From Heterohyrax brucei (lineage: Eukaryota > Chordata > Mammalia > Hyracoidea > Procaviidae), in assembly GCA_028571685.1 (NCBI GenBank), contig CM053143.1:142882829-142946828 (forward strand): a stretch of DNA of 64,000 nucleotides, given 5' to 3'. Shown here piece after piece: positions 1 to 11,460 of this stretch (within the stretch, counting starts at the first letter, position 1; the number at the start of each line of letters is the position of its first letter). Made by a program: the position numbers and the translations under genes. Below the pieces are notes generated by a model. That model was not told the origin of the DNA. It did no database searches and worked only from the letters and a program-made list of their open reading frames with translations.

Positions 1-2064
1 ATCTGACATCAGCAATGATATCCCTCATTCCATGTCCTCTTCTGAATCCAACTTGAATTTCTGGCAGTTCTTTGTCAATACACCCTTGCAGTTACTTTTG
101 CATGATCTTCAGCAAAATTTTACTTGTGTGATATTAATTATATTTTTCAGTTATTCCTGCATTCAGTTGGATCACCTTTGTTGGGAATAGGCATAACCAT
201 GGATCCCTACCAGTTACTTGACCAGGTAACTGTCCTCAAAATTTCATGGCATAGATGAGTGAGCACTTCCAGTGCTGCATCCATTTGTTGAAATATCTCA
301 ATTGATATTTCAACAATTCCTGGAGTCTTGTTTTTTGCCAATGCCTTCAATGTAGCTTAGACTTCTGTCTTTGGTACCATCGGCTCCTAGTCATATGCTA
401 CCTTTTCAAATGGCTAACCAGTTCTTCCTGTATAATGACTCTGTATATTCCTTCAATCGTCTTCAGATGCTCCCTGAGTAGTTTAATATTTTCACTGTAG
501 AATCCTTCACCATTGCAACTCAAAGTTTGAATTTTTTCTTCAGTTCTTTCATCTTGAGAAATGCAGAATGTGTTCTTCCCTTTTGGTTTTTCTATTTCCA
601 GTTCTTTGCACATGTCTTATAACAATTTGTCTTCTCAAGTTGCCCTTTGAAGTCTTCTGCTCAGTTCTTTTACTTCATCATCCCTTCCTTTCGCTTTAGC
701 TGCTTGATTTTTGAGACCAAGTTTCAGAGTCTCTTCTGACATGCAATTTGATCTTTCCCGCCTTTTTAATGACCTCTTGTTTTTGTCATGGATGATGTCT
801 TTGATGTCATTCCACAGTTCATCTGGTCTTTGGTCATTAGTGTTCAATGCATTGAGTTTGTTCTTGAGGTAGTCTCTAAACAGAGGTGGGATATACTCAG
901 GGTCATACTTTCACTCTCATGGACTTGTTCTAATTTTCGTTGGTTTCAAATTGAACTTGCATACAAGCAGTTGATGGTCTGTGATGCAGTCAGCACCTGG
1001 TCTTGTTCTGACTGCTGATATGGAGCTTTTCCGTTGTCTTTTTCCAAAGATGTAGATGATTTGATTCCTGTGTACTGCATCTGGTGAGATTCATGAGTAT
1101 AGTCATCATTTGTGTTGGTAGAAGAAGGTATTTGCAATGAAGATGTTGTTGGTCATGCAAAATTCTATCATATGATCTCCAGCAACATTTCTGTCACCAA
1201 GGCTGTATTTTCAAACTACTGATCTTCCTTTGTTTTCAACTTTTGCATTCCAATCACCAGTAATTATTAATGCATCCTAATTGCATGTTCGATTCATTTT
1301 GGATTGCAGAAGCTGGTAAAAATGCTTAAGTTTTTCATCTTTGGCCTTAGTGGTTGTTGTGTAGATTTGAGTACTAGTATTAACTGACTTTCCTTGTATG
1401 CATATGAATATTGTCCTTTCACTGGCAGCATTGTACTTCAGGACAGATCCTGAAATGCTCCTTTTGGTGATGAATGTAACACCATTCCTCTTCAAGTTTT
1501 CATTCTTAGCATAGTAGATCATATGATTGTCAGATTCAAAATGGCTAATGCTGGTCCATTTCAGCTCACTAATATCTAAGATAGTGATGTTCATGCATTT
1601 CATTTCACTTTTGATGATTTTTAATTTTCCCATGTTCATACTTTTTATAGCCCACGTTCCAATTACTAATGGATTTTAGCTGTTTCTTCTCATTTTGAGT
1701 CATGCCACATCAGCAAATGAAGGTCCTAAAGGCTTTACTCCAAACATGTCATTAAGGTCAACTCTACTCTGAGAAGGCATCTCTTCCCTAGTCATCTTCT
1801 GAGTGTCTTCGAACCTGGGGGGGGGGGGGGTCATTTTCTGGCACTATATATGACAGTGTTCCTCTGCTATTCATAAGGTTTTCACTGGCTATCTTTTCAG
1901 AAACAGACTTTTGGGTCCTCCTTCCTAGTTTGTCTTATTCTGGAAGCTCACCTGAAACCTGTCATGGGTGACTCTGCTGCTATTTAAATACTGGTGGCAT
2001 AGCTACCAGCATAGCAGCAACATGCAAGCCCCCTACCCCAGTACAATAAACTGACAGACAAGTT
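1..2064 (-). mobile_element. RTE-clade LINE, 5' half (antisense, decayed)
   Basis: Non-LTR retrotransposon of the RTE/BovB clade, read on the minus strand. From high to low coordinates it holds the 5' UTR (about 2064-1650), the apurinic-type endonuclease (about 1640-850), the linker (about 850-350), and the start of the reverse transcriptase up to the window edge. Translated pieces at 1639-1277, 847-635 and 613-398 match this order but are broken by stops and frameshifts, so the copy is dead. The 5' UTR contains an expanded G14 run at 1817-1830. The same 5'-end sequence recurs at 43.76-44.05 kb, which supports the family assignment. The copy is cut by the window start, so its 3' end is not seen. 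Confidence 0.85.
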
Positions 2065-2079
2065 GGGGATCAATAGATA

Positions 2080-2466
2080 GGACTGTGTTAAAAGAGGATC
2101 AGGGTGGGGCTGTGACACCCTTACTAAGAAAGTTTTCCTGGAGTGTGGCTTGCACCACCTTTTATCCTTTCACCTTACAGGAGATAGAAGGAAAGGGAAG
2201 TAAGCAGAGACTTGGGAAGCTCATACCATCAACAAAGCAGCAAAGGGAGCAGAGTGCATCCTTTGTATCTGAGATTTCTGCACTGAGATGCTGTCAGACC
2301 AAAGAAAGACTGATGCAACACAGGAGCCTTCTTCCAGAGCCAACAGAGACAGAAAGCCTTCTCCTGGAGCAGAGATCCTAAATTCAGCCTTGCAGCTTAC
2401 TGGACTGTGTAAGAATAAACTTATCTGTGTTAAAACCATCCATTTGTGGTATTTCTGTTAGAGCAT
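2080..2466 (+). mobile_element. Truncated ERVL/MaLR-like LTR
   Basis: This is the 3' three-quarters of the LTR family that recurs through the window. It has the purine-rich block with GGAAAGGGAAG, the GGAGCAGAG motif, the tail with AGAATAAACTT (polyadenylation region) and the ending TGGTATTTCTGTTAGAGCA. The TG-starting 5' part is missing. It lies between two different antisense RTE pieces. Confidence 0.8.
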
Positions 2467-2467
2467 T

Positions 2468-3020
2468 CCTTCTCCAGGGACTGATCTCTCCTGACAACAT
2501 GTCCAAGATATGTGAGATAGTCTGCCATCCTTGCTTCTAAGGAATGCTATTGCTGTACTTCTTCCAAGACAAATTTGTTTTTTCTTTTAGTGGTCCACGA
2601 TATATTCAACATTCTTCACCAACACCACAACTCAAAGGCATCTATCCTTCTTTGGGCTTCATCATCCAGGTTTCACATATAGAGGAGGTGATTAAAAATA
2701 TCATGGGCTTGAGTCAGGCCCACCTTAGTCCTCGAGGTGACATGTTTGCTTTTCAATACTATAAAGAGATTTTTTTGTAGCAGCTTTGCCCAGAGCAATA
2801 TATCACTTGATTTCTTGACTGCTGCTTTCATGATTATTGCTTGTAGATCCAAGTAAAATGAAACTGTTGACAAGTCCAATCTTTTCTCTATTTATCATGA
2901 TGCTCCTTATTGGTCTCATTGTGAGAGTTCTTGTTTTCTTGATGTTGAAGTGTAACCTATACTGAAGGCTGTTATCTTTGATTTTCATCAGTGAGTCTTC
3001 ATTTCAGCAAGCAAATAATC
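2468..3020 (-). mobile_element. RTE-clade LINE, 3' part (antisense)
   Basis: Antisense RTE from near the 3' end into the reverse-transcriptase C-terminus. The minus-strand translation near 2988-2803 has the decayed RTE stretch 'LHFNIKKTRTLTM'. It is a different copy from the one at 1-2064: on the plus strand its 3' part lies beyond the other copy's 5' end, so the two cannot be one split insertion. Confidence 0.75.
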
Positions 3021-3029
3021 TTTGGTTTC

Positions 3030-3310
3030 TATATATTGTTTCTTATTAAGTGAGCTCATACAGTATTTATCCTTTGTGGCTGAGTTGTTTTACCCAGCAC
3101 AATATTTCCAAGTCCCATCCATGTTGGGGCTTGCATCAGGACTTCATTTCTCTCCATGTCTGAGCAATATTGCCTTGTCTTTATATACCACATTTTGTTT
3201 ATCCAGTTACCTCTGATATACATATCAGTTGTTTCCATGTTTTGGCTGTTGTGAAAACTGCTGCAATGAACATTGGTGTCCTGCATAATTTTTTTAAGAT
3301 TACTTTTTGG
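3030..3310 (-). mobile_element. L1 3' region fragment (antisense)
   Basis: Old L1 sequence near the ORF2 end and 3' UTR in antisense. It contains the familiar antisense words for 'can see in the following: TTTGTGGCTGAG', 'TACCACATTTTGTTTATCCA' and 'GAAAACTGCTGCAATGAAC'. No coding capacity. Confidence 0.7.
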
Positions 3311-3842
3311 ATACAGGATTGGGTTTTTAAAATGTGATACCATGGAATGTTGCCCAGCTACCACCAAATACTGCCCTGAGAGTCCCTGACAAAGCACGAG
3401 AAAAAGGGTATGGCAGACCTAGAACTCTATTTAAAAAACTAGACTTGATGGTCCGATGTCCTGAAGGGTCCGCTGAGAACATGACCCCTGAACTTGCTGC
3501 TAGCCCGGAGCTAAAATCAGCATGAAAGCCAACACTTCAGATGGAGATTGGACTGGACTATGAGACATAGAGTGATGCAGGTGGTGTGTATACTTTATGG
3601 TTTAATATATCTATGAGGCTGTCCAACTGATTTCTCTCTAGAAGGGAGAGGAGAGGCTGGAGAGGAGGGGACAAGTGTTGGCTTAGTGGACATTAGAGGT
3701 ACAGGATGGAAAGAAAGAGTGTTCTGTCACAGGGTGAGGAGAGCAGATGGAGTTGGACAGTGGTGGGTGCTCAGGATTTTATATGGCGAATTGAATTGGA
3801 TTGTAAACTTTCCCTTAATCACAATAATAATAATAATAATAA
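3311..3842 (+). mobile_element. Lineage L1 3' UTR (sense) with A-rich tail
   Basis: Sense 3' UTR of an afrotherian-type L1. It matches, in the opposite orientation, the sequence at 39.48-39.95 kb: the shared words include 'CTTGATGGTCCGATG'-like and 'ATGACCCCTGAACTTGCTGC'. It ends in an (AAT)n-type tail at about 3822-3842. It abuts an antisense L1 piece, so this is either a separate insertion or an inverted copy. Confidence 0.7.
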
Positions 3843-4329
3843 AAGTGATTCCATGGAGAGACCAGGTCACTTGGGGTCCTGAGAATTTTTAGGGATAAAG
3901 TTATTAATTGCAAATGACAGAAAACAATTCTAGTAATTTAAGAAGAAAAGGGATTGATTGGAAGGATGTTTGGTACATTAAAGAACCATTGGGAAAACCG
4001 GAGAAGCAGGCTCAGAAAATATGTAGTCACTGAGGGATGAGGCAGCTTGGGACACAGCCTGATCATTCCACTGGAACAGCCTGTTTATCTGGTCACTACC
4101 AGACACTCACTGTTACGCCACCACTTCTGCCCTCACTGCTGTCATTCTACCGGACCTTGGATGTTGCCACCAGCAGCAGAATTAATGCTGTACTCCATAG
4201 TTCTTGCTGCTTTGTATCAGGCACTCAATACTCAGACTTGCGTTAGGAACTTCTAAATGGCTGAATGTAGATCACATGTCTGTTCTCTAGAAGGCTGAAC
4301 CTAGGTGAACTACTACTTATTCTTTCTGG

Positions 4330-4550
4330 CTTCCTTAGTGGGAGGCAGCACAAATAGTTTGATCCTGGCTACTAACTGAAAGGTTGTTACTTTGAATCCA
4401 CCCAGTGTCACCAGAAAGAAAAGCCTGGCAATCTTCTTTCATAAGATTATAGCCAAGAGAACTCTGTAGATCAAAATTCTGCTCTGAAACACACAGCGTC
4501 ACAATGATTCAGCATGGGTGATGGCAATGAGTTTGTTTTTTTGGTTTTTA
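4330..4550 (+). mobile_element. AfroSINE copy (long type)
   Basis: tRNA-derived SINE with degenerate A box and a B-box-like GGTTGTTACTTTGAATCC. The middle segment with 'AAGCCTGGCAATCTTCTTTC' marks the longer subfamily. It ends in GATGGCAATGAG and a T/G-rich tail. Confidence 0.75.
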
Positions 4551-4629
4551 GTGGGAGCCAGAACCTGTCTGCTGTCCAAACTCATATCCCCCAACAGGGA
4601 AGTTTATTTGAATCATCACTATAAGATCT

Positions 4630-4850
4630 CACTAGGGAATGATGTCTGGAGTCTTAAAAGATTGACAGTGGCCATCCAGAATATAACTGACTTCTGTTTT
4701 CTTGGAACAGCAGTGGAAGAAGGCAGCCCAGGAATCTGAGAATAAACTGGATGTAGAGGTCTGACTACCTGTATAAACTATCACCTTCTTTGTCATGAGA
4801 ACAGAAGAACCAGGTACTGCCCGACTGCTATTACCGAATATTTTGATCAA
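4630..4850 (+). mobile_element. L1 3' UTR fragment (sense)
   Basis: Contains degenerate words of the lineage L1 3' UTR, such as 'GTCTTAAAAGATTGACAG' and 'CATGAGAACAGAAGAACC'. It is the same region that appears antisense at 59.8-59.9 kb. Boundaries are approximate. The remaining sequence up to 5280 shows nothing I can identify. Confidence 0.5.
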
Positions 4851-5284
4851 GCACTTAGTAGATGTATGCTGATTTTTTAAAAAGGGGGAGAAAAGCAAAA
4901 CAAAATGTTAAATTCTGAGAGAATCCATCCTTACCTAAACCATTGTGACTAGAGGAATTCCCAAACATGTTTCTCTCTGAAAAATCATTAAACCTTGAAC
5001 TGAAGCTATTGCCTGAAGTCATCTTTAAACTGAACAACAGTTTAGCTGGGCGAGTAAAAAAATGTTCACCTTGAGCATCATGTTGGTTCCTCTAAAGACG
5101 TATAGGAGACTGAATTGACATCAGTATCTCTAGAGCAGGGAAGTGAAGCATAGAGAGTAGTAAACACAAGGCAATGGCATTGAAACAACAGTGACAGTGG
5201 AGATGCAACGTGAACAATATAACTAACTGCATTGCAAGTACACACTGGAAATTATTGAATGAGATTATGCTCTGCATATATTTT

Positions 5285-5450
5285 GAGAGCCCAGTGGTAC
5301 AGTGGTTAAGCTCTGGGCTGCTAATTGAAAGGTTGGCAATTAGAACTCATCAGCTGCTTTGTAAGACAAAGTTGTAGCAATCTGTTTCCATAAAGAATTT
5401 ATAGCCTTGGAAACCCTATGGGGTAGTTCTATCCTACCCTACACCAATAT
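5285..5450 (+). mobile_element. AfroSINE copy
   Basis: Starts AGCCCAGTGGTACAGTGG (A-box region), then CTGCTAATTGAAAGGTTGGC (tRNA-like arm), and contains GGAAACCCTATGGGG. The 3' end is decayed. The 300 bases after it show no recognisable feature. Confidence 0.85.
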
Positions 5451-5761
5451 TTTGAACTGGATACAACACAATGACCATAGATTTGGTATATATTTTCACC
5501 AAAAGATAATTTTCAAAAAATTAGATTGAAATGAACTTAATAATGATATGGGATATAATATCAAAGAGGGGCAATCTAACCTAAAGTAAAAATGGCTGAA
5601 TTAATACTAAGGTCATAACCTTTCACACTGATTCAAATTCTGTTCCTTAGGAACCAACTCCTGTCATTAAGGAAATGATGGTCTTTACAGTCAGGCTAAG
5701 ACTGTAAATGCTACCTGTCCTAGGGTCTGTAACTAAACCTTATCAAAACTCTTTGTTAGTT

Positions 5762-5940
5762 TTCTCAGGAGATTTTATGCTTTTTAATGACCTCTTGTTT
5801 TCTTCATAGATGATGTCTTTGATGTCATTCCACAATCCATCTGGTCTTTGGTCATTAGTGTTCAACGCATCAAGTCTGTTCCTTAGGTGGGTTCTAAACT
5901 GAGAGCGTCTGTCTTGCCACAGTTGTGTCATCCAGCAGTG
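5762..5940 (-). mobile_element. RTE LINE fragment (antisense)
   Basis: Short antisense piece from the linker just after the endonuclease. It closely matches 765-850 of this window (shared GATGATGTCTTTGATGTCAT and CATCTGGTCTTTGGTCATTA). Both ends are truncated. Confidence 0.8.
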
Positions 5941-6239
5941 CTAATATAGCCAGTGATGCTAAAGGTCCTGCTTTGCTTTGTACTGCATTTGAATGACCTC
6001 ACTTACAGTAAACCAATCAGAATACTGAAGCCCACTTCTTTGCATCAGCCCCACAAAAGTGTCTGTGTAATTACTGTGTTTCAGTAGTTTAATTTCAAAG
6101 GGCGATGTAGTTTCTGATTGGAATCATTCTTTAAACCTCTAATAAATCTCTCTGTTTTACTAGGAAACAGCATTTAAGTTTTCTTTACTATATGATAGTA
6201 AAACCCAAAACCCTCCTACAGGTAATGCCTTGTCTAAAG

Positions 6240-6560
6240 GAATGATTGGGAAATAGCCACTATATCAGTTAGGATAGGATTAACAACTAGCTACAAAATC
6301 TCAGGGTCTTGCCACAATAAAAGTTTATTTCTTAATCACGTCCGTTGCAGATCACCCACATCGTCTTCACTTCAGGAACATAACGACGCAGCCTTTCCTT
6401 GGAACATTACTGATCTCATAGTAAGGAAAAACAGTAATAGAAGACCACAGCACACCACCCTCTAGCTCTTAAAGCTTTGCCTGGAAGTGACAGATTTAAC
6501 TTCTGCTCACATTTTACTGGCCAAAACAAATCATGCGGCCAAGTCTGATAGGATAGAGGG
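6240..6560. repeat. Ancient eutherian interspersed repeat (unnamed)
   Basis: Resembles a widespread mammalian repeat carrying the words 'AAAGTTTATTTCTTAATCACG' and 'GGCCAAAACAAATCATG'. I recognise the pattern but cannot assign the family with confidence. The following stretch to about 7035 is A/G-rich and also looks like old interspersed repeat. No gene is seen. Confidence 0.4.
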
Positions 6561-7039
6561 GTATGTTACTAACCTGGGGAGGCTCGATTTGTACTTTTGA
6601 AAAAAAGAATAAGATACATACCAGCAATTATTTGGAAGAGAGAACGATATGTGAAGTAGTAGGAGTGAGCAAAGTAGAGACAAGGGACAGAATGGTGTAT
6701 TCTGTAGGCAGTCAGATATCTTTGAAAGTATCCAAACAGGAGATAGAATGGCTAGATTGTGCTTTGTACAGATTATGTTCTATGAGGATGGTGAGGAAGA
6801 TGACAGGAGGAAGATCTGTTAGAAGGCTATTGCATTTATTCTGGTGAGGGGTGACGACGGCCTGAACTAGGAAAGCTGATGGGGTGGAGAGTGGTGACAG
6901 AAAGGAGGCAGAGCGGCTAGATTTGTTGATTGATCAGATGTGAAGGGTGAGATAAACAGAATGAGGGAGATGCTTCACAGTGTCTGGCCTGGGCAACTCA
7001 ATTTCCTTCAGCATCGCCAAAGCATCTTAGGTGTTAGGG

Positions 7040-7150
7040 TTTTCTGTTTCTCTAGTTGGTTGGCCAGGTAACTGCCTGTCAGGTTTCCTGGCATAGACGA
7101 GTGAGCTACTCCAGCACCACACCCATGTGCTGAAACCTCTTCACTGTTCT
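7040..7150 (-). mobile_element. RTE LINE fragment (antisense)
   Basis: About 110 bases matching the RTE linker (CTGGCATAGACGAGTGAGC), also present at about 245-290 and 13.5 kb. Both ends are truncated. Confidence 0.7.
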
Positions 7151-7174
7151 CCTTAACATAATATAAGCATTCTT

Positions 7175-7700
7175 CCATTTCATCTAAAATTCTTTGAAAA
7201 CATAATTAATGGAAGCATAAGTGTGTCATAATTTAACAATATCCTTATTTTTTTACATGAAGATTGTTTCCAGTTTTTTACTATTATAAATCTTGCTGGA
7301 ATGAACATTTACATACCTAAATCCTTTTCCACATTGCTAATTATTTTCTCGGGTTAGATCACTGTTGCTGGTGGTGGTCGCCATTGAGCCAACTCTGACT
7401 CCTGGTGAGCCTGTGAGTGCAGAGCAGAGCTACTCCATGAGGCTTTCAAGGCTGTGGACTTTCAGAAGCAGACTGCCAGGCCTTTTCTGAGGATCCTCTG
7501 GGTAAGTTCTAACTGCAAGCCCTTCAGCCGCAAGTAGAATTATCCGGCCAAAGTTCAAGAACACACTGAAGTTGTTAGAGTATATTGCCAAGTTGTCTTC
7601 CGTAAAGCTTGCTGTAACTTACACTGTAGTGGGCCAAGGAGGAGAGTAAGTGCCTTTCTTACTCCAACAACACCAACCAACTGAAAGAGCTTCGTATTTG
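7175..7700 (-). mobile_element. Old L1 fragments (antisense), split by a SINE
   Basis: 7175-7360 and 7555-7700 carry degenerate antisense L1 words such as 'TTGTTTCCAGTTTTTTACTA' and 'ATTGCCAAGTTGTCTTCC'. The SINE at 7364-7535 separates them. Old and weakly supported. Confidence 0.4.
7364..7535 (-). mobile_element. AfroSINE copy (long type, antisense)
   Basis: Antisense SINE starting at CCATTGAGCCAACTCTGACT. The internal segment CAGAAGCAGACTGCCAGGCC marks the longer subfamily. The tRNA-like end is eroded. Confidence 0.7.
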
Positions 7701-7749
7701 TCCCTATCTCAAAGACTAATGGTCCAAATAATATTAATATCACACACAA

Positions 7750-8765
7750 GTAAAATTTTGCTGAAGATAATTCAACAGTGATTGTAGCAGGACATTGACA
7801 GGGAACTGTCAGAAACTCAGTCTGGATTCAGAAGATGACCTGGAATAAGGGATACCATTGCTGATGGCAGATGGATCTTGGCTGAAAAATGTTTACCTGT
7901 GTATTATTAACTATGCAAGTTGCATTCAACTGTGTGGATCATAACAAATTATAGAAAACATTTCAAAGAATGGAAATTCCAGAACACTTAATTATGCTTG
8001 TGAGGAACCTGTAAATAAACCAAGAGGCAGTCGTTCAAACAGAACAGTGGGATACTGTGTAGTTTCAAGTCAGGAAAAGTGTGTATTAGGACTGTATCCC
8101 TTCACCGTGGTTTTTCAGTATGTATGCTGAGCAAATAATTTGAGAAGCTAGACTATATGAAGAACATAGTTAGAATTGGAGGAAGACCCATTAAGAATCT
8201 GACACAGTAGTGTTTCTGAAAGTCAAGAGAACTTGAAATAAAGTACTTACTGATGAGGACTACTGCCTTCAACATGGGTTGTACATTTACAGAAAAGAAA
8301 TCCTCACAACTGGACCAAAAACTAACATCATGACAAATCGAGAAAATATAGAAATTTTCAAGGATTTTATTTTACCTGGACTCACAATCAATGCCCATGG
8401 AAGCAGAAGTAAAGAAATCAATTGACATATTACACAGGGCAAATCTGCTGCAAAAGAACTCAGAGTGTTATAAAAAGCAGAAGTGTCACCTTGAGGACTA
8501 AAATGTTCCTGACCCAAGCTGTGGTATTTTTAATTGCTTCATATGCATGGGAAAGCTGGCCAATGAATACGGAAGACTAAAGAATTGATGCCTTTGAATT
8601 ACAGTACTGGTTAAGAACACTGAACATGCCATTGACCAGAAGAATGAACAAATATGTCTTGGAGTAAGTATAGCCAGAATACTTTCTAGAAGCAAGGATG
8701 ATGAGACTTTGTCTCATGTACTTTCGACATAGTATCAGGAGGAACTAGTCCCTGGAGAAGGACAG
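7750..8765 (+). mobile_element. RTE LINE, reverse transcriptase part (sense)
   Basis: Sense RTE starting in the reverse transcriptase (AAAATTTTGCTGAAGATAAT) and running toward the 3' end. Stops and frameshifts throughout show it is inactive. At 8765 it is interrupted by an antisense LTR and resumes at 9281. The two parts together make one 5'-truncated copy of about 1.2 kb. Confidence 0.85.
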
Positions 8766-9280
8766 AGTCTTACGATGGGTTCTCTAGAGAAACAAAACTA
8801 GTAAAGTGTATAAATATGTAAATATAGAGACTTTTATCATGGAAACAGATCACAAGATTGTAGAGACTAAACATCCCAAGTTCATGGATCAGGCTGGAGG
8901 CTTCTAATTTGTGTAGCCTCAGGGGCTGGTGAACCCAAGTTCCGCAGGTTAGAGAGTGGATCTGCTGCTCACAGCTTTGAACATAGACAAATCTCAGGAT
9001 TGGCAGGCAAGACAGCAGGTAAGCTCCTAGCTCAGAGGGTCCCAAGAACCAGAAGTCAGACAAACAGGAGCCAGCTGCAGGATCCAGGACAAGCAAAAGC
9101 CATGAGCTTTGCCAGGATGTCCATTTAAGTTTGATGCAGTTCACATGCCCAAGAAACTCCTTTTCAACTGATAGACTTCTCACAGCAGATCCACTCATGT
9201 GGGTGATCACAACATCATATGACTGCTAAACCACAGAGAATGAAGGTCAAGCTGCCATGCAATTGTAACCATAACAGGCA
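8766..9280 (-). mobile_element. Solo LTR, second ERVL-like family (antisense), inside RTE
   Basis: Antisense LTR of the family also found at 34968-35502 and 61626-62129. All share the terminal TTTTGTTTCTCTAGAG motif (seen here as TCTCTAGAGAAACAAAAC). It interrupts an RTE copy within the sequence read across 8764 to 9281, so it is younger than that RTE. The exact ends are eroded and I could not define a target duplication. A 146-codon minus-strand reading frame (9210-8770) lies entirely inside the LTR and is not a gene. Confidence 0.75.
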
Positions 9281-9470
9281 TCATGCTTGGTAAGCAGACC
9301 GTCGCCGGAAAACAGGAAGGGTCTTAGTAAGATGGACCGACACAGTAGCAGCAACAGTGGCCTCAAACATAGCAACAACTCTGAGGATGGTGCCGGAGCA
9401 GGCAAAGCTTTGTTCTGTTATGCATAGGGTCACTGTAAGTAGCAAGCAACTCGACAGCCTCTAACAAAGA
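9281..9470 (+). mobile_element. RTE LINE 3' end (sense), continuation
   Basis: Continuation of the RTE at 7750-8765: TCATGCTTGGTAAGCAGACC leads into the 3' UTR with GGGTCACTGTAAGTAG and ACTCGACAGCCTCTAAC, and a short AT-rich tail. This 3' end is shared with AfroSINE, which is thought to use the RTE machinery. Confidence 0.85.
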
Positions 9471-10219
9471 TAATAATTATCTCAATTTTATTAAAAAAAA
9501 AAACTGAAAAAAATTATGGTAGAGTTGTGATATCACGGGTGATTTGGTTTTCTTTATTTTACTTTTTATTTTCCCTAGATCTGTAGTATGTAATCATTTA
9601 CTTTATAATCAGAAGACAAGGTGCTTCTCCCAGCTCCACCCCATCCTCCACTCTTAGAAGCCAACTCCATCAGTTCCTTCTCACTGGCTACCTTGTATCT
9701 TCTTCCTTCTACCCTTAACCTCTAAAATCCCAAGCCCAAAACTCACCTCTTCTCTGCTGTTCTGAGAAGTGTTAAATGGAGCACTAATCAACTGTTAACT
9801 AATTGCTGAGCCTCTGTGTAGGTAGGATTAGCTCACATTAATACTATACCCTCCTGTCTAGTAATTTTCTCTGGAATTACTGTTGGCTGTACTTGCCCTT
9901 TAGTCATTTTGAATTGCAAATGGCCTTGCCATGTCATCTCAGAATCGATCTAAGAGTGGGGAGGATGCAGTGGCTTTTAGGAAGCAGATTCCTAGCTTTG
10001 AAAGCCTATGGAGCAGCTGTGTTCTGCACCCATGGCATTGCCATGAGTTGAAGTGGGGGGCAATTAACAACATAAAACACATACTAGTTACCTTGACAGT
10101 AGGGATACAAAGGGATAAAGGTTACATTACCAGTCAGGGAACAAGTGGACATCGTCTACTTCCTGTACAGATGCCTGCCAAACACAGTATCACTTTTGTG
10201 ATATTCCTGCTTCCAAAAC
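9471..10219. other. No gene seen; AT-rich unassigned DNA
   Basis: Starts A-rich behind the RTE tail. Part of it (about 9540-9670) resembles antisense L1 3' sequence, but weakly. A plus-strand frame at 9931-10230 has no recognisable domain and is probably chance. Confidence 0.4.
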
Positions 10220-10385
10220 TCACAACGTGAAGCTGATCATGAGGAAACACCAGACAAATGCAAACTGAGGGCCATACAAAATATTTGGCCTTCGAAAAAT
10301 GTCTGGGTTATAAAAGACAAGGAAAGCCTGCGGAAATATCCCAATTGAAGAGACTACATGCTGACTGACACAGAAAGGAAAAGGA
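10220..10385 (+). mobile_element. Old L1M 3' end fragment (sense)
   Basis: Carries degenerate words of the L1M 3' end: 'ACACCAGACAAATGCAAAC' and 'AAAGACAAGGAAAGCCTG'. Confidence 0.55.
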
Positions 10386-10456
10386 GAAAGGAGAAGAGGA
10401 CCTTTAAAAAAAAATTATTATTTCTTATTTTATTTTACATTTTCTGTAAAGTATAT

Positions 10457-10771
10457 TTAGGGGAAAATTAAAAAAATTTGAAAGAGTTTGTGATTACACA
10501 GTACTGTGAAACTTATGAAGGCTGGAGTTTGATGGGGCTGCCTTGTTTTTCTCGGTCTTGTAAATTTTCCACCTTTGATGCATGGTAGCTTACCAATTTT
10601 CTGTGACTTCCTATGAATGGAAAATATTTGTTTTTTCTTTCTCCAACAGGTTTCTGCTTTATATAGGTTCCATCTTTCAAAGGTTTTACATAATTTATTA
10701 ATGTCTGCTTTCTGATTTTGATAGGTACGCTGTAGTCTTGTAAGACAGTGCCTCGTTTTTAAGATGAACAA
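10457..10771 (-). other. Unassigned 104-codon open frame
   Basis: Open minus-strand frame with a lysine/arginine-rich middle (about residues 18-80) and no domain that I can recognise. No Kozak, splice or promoter support is visible, and the DNA around it is AT-rich. Either an unknown pseudogene or repeat fragment, or chance. Not called as a gene. Confidence 0.15.
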
Positions 10772-10941
10772 GGTAACACATTGGCAGCCTGTCTGTAAGT
10801 AGTTTACAAAATGATTTAGAAAATTACATGCTTATAACACAACACATTTTATCTTCACATACCTATATACATACACCTTTATATATGTATATGAAAGAGA
10901 ACGAGACGGGGAGAGAGAGAATGTATGGTAAAATAAGTAGG

Positions 10942-11460
10942 TGTTTTAGTGAGCTAGGGCTGCTCTAACAGAAATACCACAGAGTGGATGGCTTTAACAA
11001 AGAAAGATTTATTCTTACACAGTCCGGTAGGCTACAAGTCCAAATTCAGGATGTCCACTCCAGGGGAAGGCTTTCCCCTTTCTCGGTTCTGGAGGAAAGT
11101 CCGGTACTGCATCAGTCTTGTTCCAGGGAGTGTCTTGGTGCAGGAATCCCTGAAGGACACACTCTTCTCCCGGTGCTGCTTTCTTGATGGTGCGAGGTTC
11201 ATAATTCTCTGCCTGCTTCCCTTGCTTTGTATCTCTTGTAGGGTGAAAGGATTAACGGTGGGGCAAGACATACTCCAGGAAAACTCCCTTTACAGTGGAG
11301 AAGGGAGGTAATCCTATGAAGGAATTTACAGTCCCACCCTAATGCTTTCACATATAGCACAGGAAAATCACGAAGTGGAGGACAATCACAAAAAGCTGAG
11401 AATCATGGCCCAATCACATGGCTGCACACATTTTGGGGGGACACAATTCAATCCGTGACA
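10942..11460 (-). mobile_element. Solo LTR, ERVL/MaLR-like (antisense)
   Basis: Complete LTR of about 519 bp from TGTTTTAGTGAGCTAGGGC to ATTCAATCCGTGACA, with TG and CA termini. The flanks GTAGG (10937-10941) and GTAGT (11461-11465) match at 4 of 5 positions, as expected for an aged 5-bp target duplication. Frames of 67-107 codons inside it are incidental. Confidence 0.9.

Noticed and set aside
1-2064. Possible active RTE endonuclease and reverse transcriptase.
   Set aside because: The frame is broken many times and the copy runs off the window. It can only be called a relic.
8770-9210. A 146-codon minus frame with a hydrophobic stretch that resembles a membrane segment.
   Set aside because: It coincides with an antisense LTR inserted in an RTE element. 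No promoter, splice or homology support.
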